Positions 30,639-38,817 of a stretch of 50,440 nt of DNA are shown here, one piece after another. Every line of letters begins with the position of its first letter. Position 1 is the stretch's first letter. Origin of the DNA: a virus. The notes beneath the pieces are model-generated. The model worked only from the letters and a program-made list of their open reading frames with translations. It had not been told where the DNA came from and made no database searches. The stretch spans positions 1-50,440 of IMG/VR virus record IMGVR_UViG_3300033388_005055; one strand, 5' to 3'. The position numbers and the translations under genes are program-made.

Positions 30639-31462
30639 AATGCCTCTTTTATTTCTGCAAAATGTTCTATGTCGCAATTGCAATTAATATTTTGCTCTTT
30701 GCGCGCTTCTGGATCATGTGGCCTACTCATCGGAGTATTATCTATGATCTCTCCCTTATGATTATATAACGGAACGATAAATTTTTCATTAAAATCTATA
30801 ATCTGTCCATTAACTTCATTATGTCCCTTCCTTGGCTTTATTGATAGTGACTTGTTTTGTCTCCACTTTTTCCTCATTCTCATATCAGGATTTTTGGAAA
30901 GCATGTCTTTAGTATATGCATCTTTGATGTCATTAATTGCGGATCTGGCCTCGGTCACTGCAATGGTTTTTATATTGGTAGGGATACCGAAGCGGGGATC
31001 TATTTTTGTATATTCGTTGAAAGTCTCTTTTATCTTAGCCTGGAAAATATCTATTAATTCAGGATTGATAGTCCCGGCCTTTGCACCACGTCTCCGGAGG
31101 AATGCGGGCTCATCTGTTTTTGCGGTTCTGAACTCTAAAAGAGTTTGTTGAAGATCCTCTGAAAGTTTAGTCCTTAAAGAGTTGGTTATTAACTGTCCCT
31201 GATCTGCAGTCTTTTTTATGTATACCGCATTTGTGGGTAGAACTTCAGAGACATCAGGAAGAATAAATCTTTTCTCTTTTGTCGATACTCTGGATAAAGA
31301 TTTCGTCCAGTGCTCATCGGTCAGTTTAGCAGTGGCCTCTGTAATATTTTTAGTATTACGGGCAAGAATCTGATTCATGAGAATCTGATAATTTTCACCT
31401 GAGACATTACGGGGATCAACTCCGTATTTTTTCGCTAACCGATTAAGATAGATTTTTGCCAT
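30635..31462 (-). CDS. Head morphogenesis protein (Mu F/SPP1 gp7-like)
   Basis: A 275-residue protein. The C-terminal R-P-H-D-P-E-A-R-K-E-Q-N-I-N-C-N-C-D-I is the hallmark of the Mu F/SPP1 gp7 family (R-P-H-D-x-x-A...N-C-x-C). The middle T-E-A-R-S-A-I-N-D-I also fits. It binds the portal and is packaged in the head. Encoded downstream of a zinc-ribbon peptide, with TAATG coupling. Confidence 0.85.
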   Translation of the reverse strand: MAKIYLNRLAKKYGVDPRNVSGENYQILMNQILARNTKNITEATAKLTDEHWTKSLSRVSTKEKRFILPDVSEVLPTNAVYIKKTADQGQLITNSLRTKLSEDLQQTLLEFRTAKTDEPAFLRRRGAKAGTINPELIDIFQAKIKETFNEYTKIDPRFGIPTNIKTIAVTEARSAINDIKDAYTKDMLSKNPDMRMRKKWRQNKSLSIKPRKGHNEVNGQIIDFNEKFIVPLYNHKGEIIDNTPMSRPHDPEARKEQNINCNCDIEHFAEIKEAL

Positions 31463-31596
31463 TAAAGCCTCTTTCTTGGGGGCGCTGTCAAAGGTGCTGG
31501 AGGCTTTGGCATATATATTCTTTCACAATTACACATTAAGTAATTATCTTTTAATATTCTTTCTTTACGACATTTTTTGCATATTTGCTTAGGCAT
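31462..31596 (-). CDS. 44-residue zinc-ribbon-like peptide
   Basis: ATG 31596 shares its bases with the upstream stop (TAATG), and the TAA at 31464-31462 overlaps the MuF-like ATG. It has C-x2-C near residue 6 and C-x-C near residue 22, and a P-rich basic end. Coupling on both sides supports it. A Mu Com-like role is possible but not shown. Confidence 0.55.
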   Translation of the reverse strand: MPKQICKKCRKERILKDNYLMCNCERIYMPKPPAPLTAPPRKRL

Positions 31597-31835
31597 TATA
31601 TCACCATATGAATATGATCTTGGGCGGGCTGTACTTCATAATTTTTAATATCATGAATATGCTCAACAGCACTATTCCCGATCATTCCAGTGGTGGCACC
31701 GTTCCCGTCACGGTCGATTAAATAACTGTGGCTATGTTCTCCGGTCGTGGTAGTCGCTCCGGTTTTCTGTAGTGCATCGTGTACGCCTGCAAGATTTTTC
31801 TGTACATCTCTAAAATTGTTGTAAACTGATTTCAT
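31596..31835 (-). CDS. Small His-rich head-region protein
   Basis: A 79-residue protein with T-T-G-E-H-S-H-S-Y-L, V-E-H-I-H-D and Q-D-H-I-H-M-V near the end; these histidine patterns resemble trimeric metal-binding beta-helices seen in tail needles and spikes. It lies between portal and MuF-like genes. Function unknown. Confidence 0.5.
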   Translation of the reverse strand: MKSVYNNFRDVQKNLAGVHDALQKTGATTTTGEHSHSYLIDRDGNGATTGMIGNSAVEHIHDIKNYEVQPAQDHIHMVI

Positions 31836-32119
31836 ATATTCCTCCGTCTAACTAATTCTAACATATTTTCATTAATTTTATTTAACATAATCGATCTCTT
31901 GCTTTTCTCAATTATAATAGCGCCCGTCTCCCCTTGTGGAGATAAAAATCCGGTTATATCATCTATCAACTGCTCTGGAGTTTTCTCATCGTCAAAAGTT
32001 TCCGACATGATAAGTTCTTCTAAAACTTTGAAATATGCAAATAAATCCTGTTCTAATGGTGTGGTCATTTTATCGAATTGAGGCTGGGTTATTTTGCTGT
32101 CGGTTATTTTTGCAGCCAT
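31832..32119 (-). CDS. Small head-region protein
   Basis: A 95-residue acidic, helical protein immediately downstream of the portal gene. Joined to both neighbours by start-stop overlaps. No family recognised. Confidence 0.5.
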   Translation of the reverse strand: MAAKITDSKITQPQFDKMTTPLEQDLFAYFKVLEELIMSETFDDEKTPEQLIDDITGFLSPQGETGAIIIEKSKRSIMLNKINENMLELVRRRNI

Positions 32120-33693
32120 TATAGAGTTCTTACCTCACCAGTCATATTAATTGGATTAACTGCCGAACCGTCCGGGGCTTTTGCTCCCATTGCTGAGGGT
32201 CTTTCATATTCTTCTTCTGGATAGACATCGTCTCCTCTGGCTTCTCTCAACTCATTTGTTGAATATGTTCCAGTGTTGATTTTCTGCTGTTCAAGCTGAA
32301 CTTGCTCCTGCTCAGATAATCCAACGTCGAATTTAAACTCGTAATCATAACCGAAACGATAGGGAAGAATATCTCTATTCATAAGATGCTCGATCATTTT
32401 CAGAATAGGACCAATCCCTTTTTCCTGTTCAATATCTTTCTGAATATCTGAGGTTTCTTTTCCGGAGGTAAACTCACCACCTGCAAGATTGATTTCCATA
32501 TTTGTCATATTGAAAATAAGGGCAACATCCCGGAGGAGTTTGTCCTGTCTAGCCTGTTGAGCGGTGAAAGTATCCGATCTGGTCAAGTCGATTACTGTTG
32601 GATTTCCGACTCCGGATATTGTTTTAATCGCTTCCTGTCTGGCTGTATTTAGGGCGGTTTCTATTCGTTTCTGTTCTGCTTTCGGCATGGACTGATCAAA
32701 AAGTGTATCTGTAAGATTTCCCATTGGTGCGGGATCTTTTCCGAATGCAATAAGTTTCTCAGGAGGTCTTGTCCCGTCGGCCTGATCCGCTGCTCTTTTA
32801 TCGAACAAGAGAGATTCAGCAACTTTATTGATCAGAGCTTCGACCGGAACCTCTCCCATTGTCTGCCAGGATACCGGAACATATCTGATATAAGAAATCT
32901 CATTCGCGAAATATGCTTTTGATTCTAACGATGGAATTATCTGAAAATACATTTCAGGCCCGCCGACATGAGTTTGACGGTATGGGAAAATTGTCCCGCC
33001 CGGAAGAATGTAGAAATTCTCTATCTGCTGCTCGGGATTAGATTCTTTATAGATTCCGGCTGATCCATGTAACATCAAGTCAACTGTTGTTTTATGAAGG
33101 AAGTCAGAGAAGGTAACACCGAGAGACGGTTGTTTAATCCATTCGGAAATTATATCATTTTCACCTTTGTCTGATCTCTCATTCTGCTTTTTATATCTTC
33201 TGAGCGCTCCTGAAAAATTGGAAAGATCATCTTTCAATCCCGGAATAATAGCTTGAAGTTTTGATTTTATCTGAAATCTGATTGTCATAGATTTGACATC
33301 AAGGTCGGAAAATTCATCATAAACTTCTTTCAGCTCTTTGGCTTGGATAATCAGTTTTTCAATATCTTTGTTTTTTTTCGTTATGGTCCATTTTAAAGAT
33401 GAGATTCTTTTAGCTCTGGAAGTAAGAACACCCTGCAGCATAGTTGACCGTTTAAACATCTCGATTCTATCTGCAATGGAAAGCGCAAATAACGGGCGCT
33501 GAACTGTCCCGGTTAAATAGTTCCCGCTTTGGGCTCGACCTGTTACACCCTGTAACTGACTGACATTGTAAATATTTAATCCCCGATCGTCCGGGCTAGT
33601 GTGTGGATTCGGTCCCGATGGTGCACCCTGGAAAGTATCACCTGATTCGGCAAGATAAGCTTTTTCTACTTTGGTATTGGTATCTTCTGACAT
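32119..33693 (-). CDS. Portal protein
   Basis: A 524-residue protein. Conserved I-K-W-T-I-like stem, a T-N-M-E-I-N-L-A-G-G-E-F-T-S-G segment and the C-terminal I-N-T-G-T-Y-S-T-N-E-L-R-E-A-R-G resemble phage portals. It follows TerL in the late block and precedes MuF-like and protease genes. It makes the 12-mer DNA entry ring. GAGGG precedes the ATG. Confidence 0.85.
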   Translation of the reverse strand: MSEDTNTKVEKAYLAESGDTFQGAPSGPNPHTSPDDRGLNIYNVSQLQGVTGRAQSGNYLTGTVQRPLFALSIADRIEMFKRSTMLQGVLTSRAKRISSLKWTITKKNKDIEKLIIQAKELKEVYDEFSDLDVKSMTIRFQIKSKLQAIIPGLKDDLSNFSGALRRYKKQNERSDKGENDIISEWIKQPSLGVTFSDFLHKTTVDLMLHGSAGIYKESNPEQQIENFYILPGGTIFPYRQTHVGGPEMYFQIIPSLESKAYFANEISYIRYVPVSWQTMGEVPVEALINKVAESLLFDKRAADQADGTRPPEKLIAFGKDPAPMGNLTDTLFDQSMPKAEQKRIETALNTARQEAIKTISGVGNPTVIDLTRSDTFTAQQARQDKLLRDVALIFNMTNMEINLAGGEFTSGKETSDIQKDIEQEKGIGPILKMIEHLMNRDILPYRFGYDYEFKFDVGLSEQEQVQLEQQKINTGTYSTNELREARGDDVYPEEEYERPSAMGAKAPDGSAVNPINMTGEVRTL

Positions 33694-33711
33694 ATAACCC
33701 TCTAACTATTA

Positions 33712-33740
33712 AATATAGACGATAAAAGGGAAGTTGTCAC
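33712..33740 (-). promoter_or_regulatory. Candidate promoter for the head operon
   Basis: Minus strand GTGACA, 17 bases, TATATT, just downstream of the terminator at 33761 and upstream of the portal ATG at 33693. It would start the main late transcript. Confidence 0.45.
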
Positions 33741-33760
33741 TATTGGGTGCTTAGAGAATA

Positions 33761-33786
33761 GAAAAAGCCCTACGGGTGTAGGGCTA
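33761..33786 (-). terminator. Rho-independent terminator before the portal operon
   Basis: On the minus strand GCCCTAC and GTAGGGC (33767-33784) form a stem with a 4-base loop followed by TTTTT. It ends the small operon 34513-33806. Confidence 0.85.
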
Positions 33787-33805
33787 GCGGGGTTAACCTA
33801 AGATA

Positions 33806-34126
33806 TTATTTAATGTGATAATTGACATCGCTTGTTAATCCATCGGAAATTACACAATTATCTCTTTCAATTTCATCGATGTATGTTCTAGCACTCGGGT
33901 AGTTAAGGTTAAAAGTTCGCTGTATGTCAGACATGGAGCATTTTTGGATTCTAATTATATGCTTTTCTATATTAATTTTATTCCAATTGTGGACGGCTAG
34001 CTCTGTGCTAGCTTTAGGTTTATATGAAATCCGGCAATTATCGCACACACAAAATGAAGCAGTAAAATTATGATGTATATATATTCCAAGGCTTCCACAC
34101 TCTACACATTTTACAATTTCTTCCAT
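33806..34126 (-). CDS. Zinc-ribbon plus winged-helix-like protein
   Basis: A 106-residue protein. The first half is Lar-like: C-x2-C-G-S, C-V-C-D-N-C, then A-V-H-N-W-N. The second half (C-S-M-S-D-I-Q-R-T-F-N-L-N-Y-P-S-A-R-T-Y-I-D-E-I) resembles the gamma/winged-helix domain of FtsK. The fusion suggests a DNA-binding regulator or DNA mimic with a zinc ribbon. It precedes a terminator. Confidence 0.6.
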   Translation of the reverse strand: MEEIVKCVECGSLGIYIHHNFTASFCVCDNCRISYKPKASTELAVHNWNKINIEKHIIRIQKCSMSDIQRTFNLNYPSARTYIDEIERDNCVISDGLTSDVNYHIK

Positions 34127-34129
34127 CCC

Positions 34130-34276
34130 TCAATCCTCCCTGACCTTAATCTCAATTCTTCCGGCATCGTTTTTTCGGATACGGTCGGGGGTGATCGTCT
34201 GTTTTTTAATCCTGTGGTGTACCCCTTGAACCGTTAACCCGTTCGCTTTTGCGTATTCTTTTATTGTTTGGTACAT
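34130..34276 (-). CDS. 48-residue HTH-like basic protein
   Basis: ATG 34276 abuts the preceding stop. Y-Q-T-I-K-E-Y-A-K-A-N-G-L-T-V-Q-G-V-H-H-R-I-K-K is a MerR/excisionase-like winged-helix start (I-K-E-Y-A). It is too short for a full repressor. It may be an Xis- or Cox-like accessory DNA-binding protein; no integrase is present, so that is only a resemblance. Confidence 0.5.
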   Translation of the reverse strand: MYQTIKEYAKANGLTVQGVHHRIKKQTITPDRIRKNDAGRIEIKVRED

Positions 34277-34513
34277 TTAGGACTCCTGTAGATTTTCAAT
34301 AGCGTCTCTGACGATTACTAACATCTGATCCATTTTTACAATAAAATCATGAGCTTCTATGCAATCGCTTACTTTATCTTTATACGAAAAAACATCTTTC
34401 AAGGCATCAATCGCAATTCTGTAATCTTCTTCCAATGATCTAACTTCAGAAACAATAATAACCTCTTCATCAAAATAAGGTTTGGCAGGATAACTTTTTA
34501 ACTTCTCTCTCAT
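34277..34513 (-). CDS. Hypothetical acidic helical protein
   Basis: A 78-residue protein, AAAGGAG upstream of the ATG. Helical, with many D/E. It is the first gene of a short operon with its own promoter. Function unknown. Confidence 0.55.
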   Translation of the reverse strand: MREKLKSYPAKPYFDEEVIIVSEVRSLEEDYRIAIDALKDVFSYKDKVSDCIEAHDFIVKMDQMLVIVRDAIENLQES

Positions 34514-34536
34514 ATTTAATATTCTCCTTTACCAAA

Positions 34537-34565
34537 AGAATACAACACAATTAAAGAGATTGCAA
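34537..34565 (-). promoter_or_regulatory. Promoter of the 34513-33806 operon
   Basis: Minus strand TTGCAA, 17 bases, TATTCT, placed just upstream of the ribosome site of the 34513 gene. A repeated TTAAAGAGATT element overlaps its upstream side. Confidence 0.55.
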
Positions 34566-34581
34566 GGAGTTTAAAGAGATT
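34551..34581. repeat. Direct repeat TTAAAGAGATT at the promoter
   Basis: TTAAAGAGATT occurs at 34551-34561 and again at 34571-34581, 20 bp apart (two helical turns), around the -35 box. The spacing suits a dimeric or cooperative regulator. Confidence 0.6.
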
Positions 34582-34601
34582 TTAAGCTTTTACGCTTTTA
34601 C

Positions 34602-36146
34602 TCAAGCTCCCGCCAACCTAATCAACAGATTTCGAGCTATCAACTCATAAGCTGAAGCATGGAACAAATGATCCGGGCCGGTCTCGACCCATACATATTC
34701 ATTTCGTTTTTCATCATAGATTCTGGTGCTGGCCATCATATGATCATAATACTCGGGGATCTCTTTCGCATTTTTCGGGAGGAGTGTCTTTCTAAGTAGT
34801 ATTGATTCTTTCACATTGTCCAATGCTGAAGTACGATCCACTGTGATGGTCTTCTCTTCCATGTTCACCCGGTCTTCTTTCCCCCGACCATAGAAACAGC
34901 GGAATAATCCCGGATGTTTGGCGCAAAGCCTTTTTGACATCCTGGTTTCCGGGAGAGCGTCTATCACTCCGGCGACTATATTGTATCGCTCAAATAATTG
35001 ATTGACTTCCTCTTCAGACTGAACCGAACCGATAAACCTGGTTCGAAGTTCTCCAGAATCAGTCAAGCTAGAAATCTTTACATGAATCATTGTTCCAACG
35101 TCGAGCCCGGCAACACAAGCGGAATCAGTATAAAATTCATCAGTGAAGAAATCATTCACGCATCTGGAAAGCGCGGTCTCTGAAATGTTCGCACCTTCAG
35201 CCGTATATGGGAGACCGAAGTCAGCATTATAAACACGTTGCATGGTTGTGTCATTCATTAGACCTTTGTTGAATCTGTCGACGATTTCTCTCAAAGTAAC
35301 TTTTGTTGTAAACAATTTATTGATCTGCAGCCCGGTTCTCTTGTCCTTGAAAGTCGGTGCCCATAGACCATCACCCCTTCTATGTACTGGTTTCCCGCAT
35401 TGGTCACAGATAAGATTTATATCTCTGTCAGAATCCCAGTCATAGTCCTCATCCCGGATGACATATTCCTTTTCATCAACTTGTCTGAGTAAATGCTTGA
35501 ACGGGTCTGGTTGAATATAGTGCCCGCAATCGGCTTTTATATTCCATAAGGTCTGAGAAGATTCAAGCCAGTCAAGATGTATTCCGTATTTTAAAATAGT
35601 CGGGTTGGAAACATTCCAGTATCTCCGGTCGTCTGAGTTGGAAATTCTCTCGACTGCCATTTCGATGTTATCCTGATCACACTCGTTTTTCTCATCGATG
35701 ATATATACATCGGCGGGGAATTCAGTGAACCCTGCAGTTGAGTTGGAACCGACGAAAGCAATCGAACCATTTTTAATTATCTTCAGGGATACAGCATCAG
35801 ACCCCTTTATTGTTGAATCTCTCACTAGAGTTCTGTAGTAATCTGAATATTCAACTGATTTATTAAACCTGTTTTTTACGAATCTATTCCTGAGATTCTC
35901 ATCAGGGAGAACATGGAACACCTGTTTTCCTGAAGATGCAAGGGCAAAATCAAGAACAGACAACCATTCTGATAATCCCGACTGTGTTGACTTCATGATA
36001 TCTTTCCCGGACTCATCGAGATATATTTCCTTTTGATAAGGATAATTGACAAAATCCAACATCTGGTTTTTATGGGTTTTGTGGAATTTTGAGGCAATCC
36101 AGAATATATGATGATTATCGTGAAGGTATTTTTCTTGCTTGGTCAT
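34602..36146 (-). CDS. Terminase large subunit (GpA-type)
   Basis: A 514-residue protein. A deviant Walker A (K-S-T-Q-S-G-L-S-E-W, about residues 52-61) and Walker B (A-D-V-Y-I-I-D-E, about 145-152) match the lambda GpA-like ATPase. A C-x2-C-G-K-P zinc pair (about 250) and A-G-L-D-V-G start the nuclease half (about 345). It couples ATP hydrolysis to DNA packaging into the portal. It overlaps the small gene upstream by ATGA. Confidence 0.85.
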   Translation of the reverse strand: MTKQEKYLHDNHHIFWIASKFHKTHKNQMLDFVNYPYQKEIYLDESGKDIMKSTQSGLSEWLSVLDFALASSGKQVFHVLPDENLRNRFVKNRFNKSVEYSDYYRTLVRDSTIKGSDAVSLKIIKNGSIAFVGSNSTAGFTEFPADVYIIDEKNECDQDNIEMAVERISNSDDRRYWNVSNPTILKYGIHLDWLESSQTLWNIKADCGHYIQPDPFKHLLRQVDEKEYVIRDEDYDWDSDRDINLICDQCGKPVHRRGDGLWAPTFKDKRTGLQINKLFTTKVTLREIVDRFNKGLMNDTTMQRVYNADFGLPYTAEGANISETALSRCVNDFFTDEFYTDSACVAGLDVGTMIHVKISSLTDSGELRTRFIGSVQSEEEVNQLFERYNIVAGVIDALPETRMSKRLCAKHPGLFRCFYGRGKEDRVNMEEKTITVDRTSALDNVKESILLRKTLLPKNAKEIPEYYDHMMASTRIYDEKRNEYVWVETGPDHLFHASAYELIARNLLIRLAGA

Positions 36147-36340
36147 ATGATAAAAGATCTTTTTATTGGTTTTTCTTTTTTCCCTTCAAGGCTCTGTAAC
36201 AATGTTGCTTGAAGTTCATCAATTCTATCTTTAAGTTTTTCGGTATCTTCCGGAGGAGTCCACCCGAGATCGATAAGAGTTTGTTTAAATTCTGGTACAG
36301 ATAACCATGCATCAAGAGAATCTTTCCATGCTTTATTCAT
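36143..36340 (-). CDS. Small coiled-coil protein between TerS and TerL
   Basis: A 65-residue protein. A run of six G precedes the ATG at 36340. It starts with W-K-D-S-L-D-A-W-L and continues with a charged coiled coil and a K-R-S-F-I-I end. Overlap with TerL by ATGA suggests a packaging partner. No family recognised. Confidence 0.55.
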   Translation of the reverse strand: MNKAWKDSLDAWLSVPEFKQTLIDLGWTPPEDTEKLKDRIDELQATLLQSLEGKKEKPIKRSFII

Positions 36341-36354
36341 AATATCCCCCCAAA

Positions 36355-36440
36355 TAAAAAACCCGACGAAAACACAGGTTGACCGAATAGAAAAATAAAC
36401 GTATAAAGTTTTTTCTATTCACCATATGCTCTCATCGGGA
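36355..36440 (-). terminator. Large nested hairpin between TerS and TerL (attenuator or packaging element)
   Basis: On the minus strand CCCGATGA pairs with TCGTCGGG (36439-36432 with 36369-36362, one G-T pair) and is followed by TTTTTT. Inside it, GAATAGAAAAA and TTTTTCTATTC (36385-36395, 36410-36420) form a perfect 11-bp arm. The outer stem plus T-run reads as a terminator; the large internal arm is unusual. Sited between TerS and TerL, it could attenuate TerL or mark a packaging (pac/cos) site. Confidence 0.6.
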
Positions 36441-36518
36441 ATTATAATCTAATTAAAGATTATTTACGTTTTATAATCAATCAGTGGTCAAACTGATAAC
36501 ATAATCATAGTCTATTCT

Positions 36519-36983
36519 CTATTCGTTTTCAAGATTAGGAAATACACTGAGAAGATTATTCTTGAATTTCTCATTATCCTCTTCGCTCAATTCAATCCCT
36601 GCGATTCCAAGATGTCCGGAAATTTCCTTTTTATCAGCTACTTTGAATCCGGCTCGATCTAATAGGGAATTGATATTATTCAGTTTCCCATATTTGACAT
36701 CATCAGCAAACGCTTTGACGAACGCCCGGAGTAACATTGGTTTAGTTTTATCTTTACCTATCTCCATTAATTCAGTTTCGGTTTTATCGAATACCATTTT
36801 AATCAGATTTCTTACATCTGCAGCAGAGAGGTCAGACTCTATAGCGAACGCTTTTATCTTCGATTTCTTCCGACCTACTTTCCCTGGGTCTGGTTGATAA
36901 TCTTTCGAGAACTGATTACTCGGATGAGGATTCCCGCCGATTTTCCCCGAGTTTGATTCTGTCCCGTCTTTTTTCAATGCCAT
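36519..36983 (-). CDS. Terminase small subunit-like protein
   Basis: A 154-residue protein. The N-terminus is rich in G, S, N and P (G-G-N-P-H-P-S-N-Q-F), as in DUF5681-type terminase-linked proteins, followed by a helical domain of 100 residues. Placed upstream of TerL. Assignment by context and the N-terminal pattern. Confidence 0.6.
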   Translation of the reverse strand: MALKKDGTESNSGKIGGNPHPSNQFSKDYQPDPGKVGRKKSKIKAFAIESDLSAADVRNLIKMVFDKTETELMEIGKDKTKPMLLRAFVKAFADDVKYGKLNNINSLLDRAGFKVADKKEISGHLGIAGIELSEEDNEKFKNNLLSVFPNLENE

Positions 36984-37126
36984 AACTTACCTCTAAAATA
37001 TTTCGCTCGAAGTCGGTCGAGTTCTTGTGCTTCCTGAACCTCTTTTTGCAGTATAGCGCTTCTTTGCTGGACTCGCTTTTCCTGTCCGGCTTTTTTACTC
37101 TTTCTATCTTTTCCGCTTGCTGCCAT
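36974..37126 (-). CDS. 50-residue basic peptide
   Basis: ATG 37126; TGA 36976-36974 overlaps the TerS-like start by 10 bases. Very K/R/Q-rich, predicted helical. Start just below the HTH-PLD gene. The basic composition suggests nucleic-acid binding. Function unknown. Confidence 0.5.
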   Translation of the reverse strand: MAASGKDRKSKKAGQEKRVQQRSAILQKEVQEAQELDRLRAKYFRGKLWH

Positions 37127-37128
37127 AT

Positions 37129-37956
37129 CTACACCTCATAATCAATAGTCTTGTACCGGTCGATCATGGTACGTTGATATTCATAATTGAAATCATACAA
37201 ATCCGGACTTTCTTCAATCATAAGCTGCTCAACGTTCCCGGAGCTCCGAAGATTTGCAGAACCATGTATCACTATCTTCTCCCCTGAGTATAACTCTATT
37301 AGGGCTATTTTACAATGAGACCGACAAACCACCAACTGAAACCGGTTGTCTTTGTCGAGTTCCTGGTATAGATACGGGACAAGGTTATGTTTTTCGTGAG
37401 AGTAAAAATATGTAGAGATAAGAAGATTTAATTTATCACAGTATCCACCGTTCATAACGTTGGCCAGTGAATCGATATTATTCTCATTCATGGATAATGT
37501 AGAAATCGTTAAGGTTTTTACCCTGTAATCTTTCCCCACGATAAGTGCTTCGATGAAATCTCCGAAATAGAATTTTCCATTTACAAAAACATAATGTCGG
37601 GACCCGAGAGTAATCTCGATATCATCAGCGAGTTTTTTAGCCTTCGAGTATTGGAGAAATTCTTCTTTAATATCCGGTTCTATCTTCGGTTTCATATACC
37701 TGGTATCCAACCCTTCCCCGAAATCAAAATCCATATTAAAATCATCCATATCCAGTTCCATATTGAAATCGAAGGAATCAGAATTAGATAATGAGAGATG
37801 GATATTCTCTAATCTTTTGACTGAAGTTTTACCGGGAGGATTATCTCCCTTTTCCCATTTACGGAAAGTGGAGACGGAGAAATTATATTTCTCACAAAAT
37901 TCTTTCTGGTTTAGCCCGGTTTTATTTCTGGTCGCGATTATCTGTTCGGGTGTCAT
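37129..37956 (-). CDS. XRE-HTH fused to a phospholipase D-like nuclease domain
   Basis: A 275-residue protein. Residues about 1-50 are an XRE HTH (G-L-N-Q-K-E-F-C-E-K-Y-N-F-S-V-S-T-F-R-K-W-E). A D/F/M-rich linker (62-85) follows. Residues about 118-260 form a PLD-like fold: C-R-S-H-C-K-I-A-L-I-E (H-x-K, with E in place of the usual D) and I-H-G-S-A-N-L-R-S-S-G-N (the S-x-N element). A single HxK unit implies dimer function, as in Nuc-type enzymes. It lies just upstream of TerS. Confidence 0.75.
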   Translation of the reverse strand: MTPEQIIATRNKTGLNQKEFCEKYNFSVSTFRKWEKGDNPPGKTSVKRLENIHLSLSNSDSFDFNMELDMDDFNMDFDFGEGLDTRYMKPKIEPDIKEEFLQYSKAKKLADDIEITLGSRHYVFVNGKFYFGDFIEALIVGKDYRVKTLTISTLSMNENNIDSLANVMNGGYCDKLNLLISTYFYSHEKHNLVPYLYQELDKDNRFQLVVCRSHCKIALIELYSGEKIVIHGSANLRSSGNVEQLMIEESPDLYDFNYEYQRTMIDRYKTIDYEV

Positions 37957-38489
37957 TTCATATCCTCTATCTGTTGTTCTAGTTGTTCACTGTACTCTTT
38001 TAGTTTCGCATAATCCATTTTCCATTGTTCAATCTCTTCATGAGCTTTTTGGGTGGCTGTGGTGTAGGCTGATTTGAAAATTTGATATCTACTATTCCAT
38101 ATATCTATAAGTTGTATAGGTGTTGTAGCTGAATCCCCTTTGAAACAATCCTGCTGTTTATCAAACACTATAGCATTTGAATGGAATGGAAATAGTATAA
38201 AAAAAGACTCTCTTCTCTCATCACTGGTAGACTGCTGAACAGCTAATCGTTTTTGTACTGATTTTGATGTTACTTCTGGCTGTCTTCCATCAGGAGTATC
38301 ACTACACTGTAAGCAGTAATCACCATCTGTTATTATATTTGGGCATGATAGACATTTATGCTGTTCTGGCTCTTCGCCTGTTCTACTGAAATCTTCAAAT
38401 TGATCAGGAATACTTTTGCATTGGACTGTATTCTCTGAGATACACATCCCGTTGTCATTTAGGGAACATCTTACTAATTTACACTTCAT
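37953..38489 (-). CDS. Cys-rich N-terminus with coiled-coil C-terminus
   Basis: A 178-residue protein. ATG 38489 has AAGGAG 7 bases upstream and is preferred to the one at 38504. About ten cysteines occur in the first 65 residues (C-x2-C-P, C-L-Q-C and others), suggesting zinc knuckles. The central part has an I-D-I-W-N-x-R segment like the A-W-N-x-R of Lar-like proteins, and the end is a coiled coil. ATGA overlap with the HTH-PLD gene. Function unknown. Confidence 0.6.
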   Translation of the reverse strand: MKCKLVRCSLNDNGMCISENTVQCKSIPDQFEDFSRTGEEPEQHKCLSCPNIITDGDYCLQCSDTPDGRQPEVTSKSVQKRLAVQQSTSDERRESFFILFPFHSNAIVFDKQQDCFKGDSATTPIQLIDIWNSRYQIFKSAYTTATQKAHEEIEQWKMDYAKLKEYSEQLEQQIEDMK

Positions 38490-38817
38490 TCTGATCTCCT
38501 TCAAGCTGTTTGAGAACTAGTACAACTTCTCTATGTCCTGTTTCTTCAGCTACAATCTCCAAAGCATCAACAGCAATTTTAAGATTCTTCTCAAGTTTTC
38601 TGTTCATTTCGTTCAAAGTTCTTACTCTTATTATGTCCTCTTTATGCATGTTTTTAAATTCTCTTAGATTCTTCTCAAGCTCTGTGGTGTATTCAGCTCT
38701 TGTGAATCTAGGCATTGAATCAGGAGCATTAAAGCCATCCATCATTCCCAGGATTTTATCATAACCGTATTTCACTTTATCGTTTTTTGCTTCTATCGGC
38801 TTTCTGTCTTTACTCAT
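38479..38817 (-). CDS. Hypothetical coiled-coil protein
   Basis: A 112-residue protein. ATG 38817 overlaps the preceding stop (ATGA) and is preferred over 38838. Strongly helical (E-L-E-K-N-L-R-E-F, L-N-E-M-N-R-K-L-E-K-N-L). Function unknown. Confidence 0.55.
   Translation of the reverse strand: MSKDRKPIEAKNDKVKYGYDKILGMMDGFNAPDSMPRFTRAEYTTELEKNLREFKNMHKEDIIRVRTLNEMNRKLEKNLKIAVDALEIVAEETGHREVVLVLKQLEGDQNEV

Noticed and set aside
34130-34276. Excisionase-like small protein as evidence of lysogeny
   Set aside because: No integrase, att site or transposase is visible anywhere in the circle, so the resemblance does not support integration.
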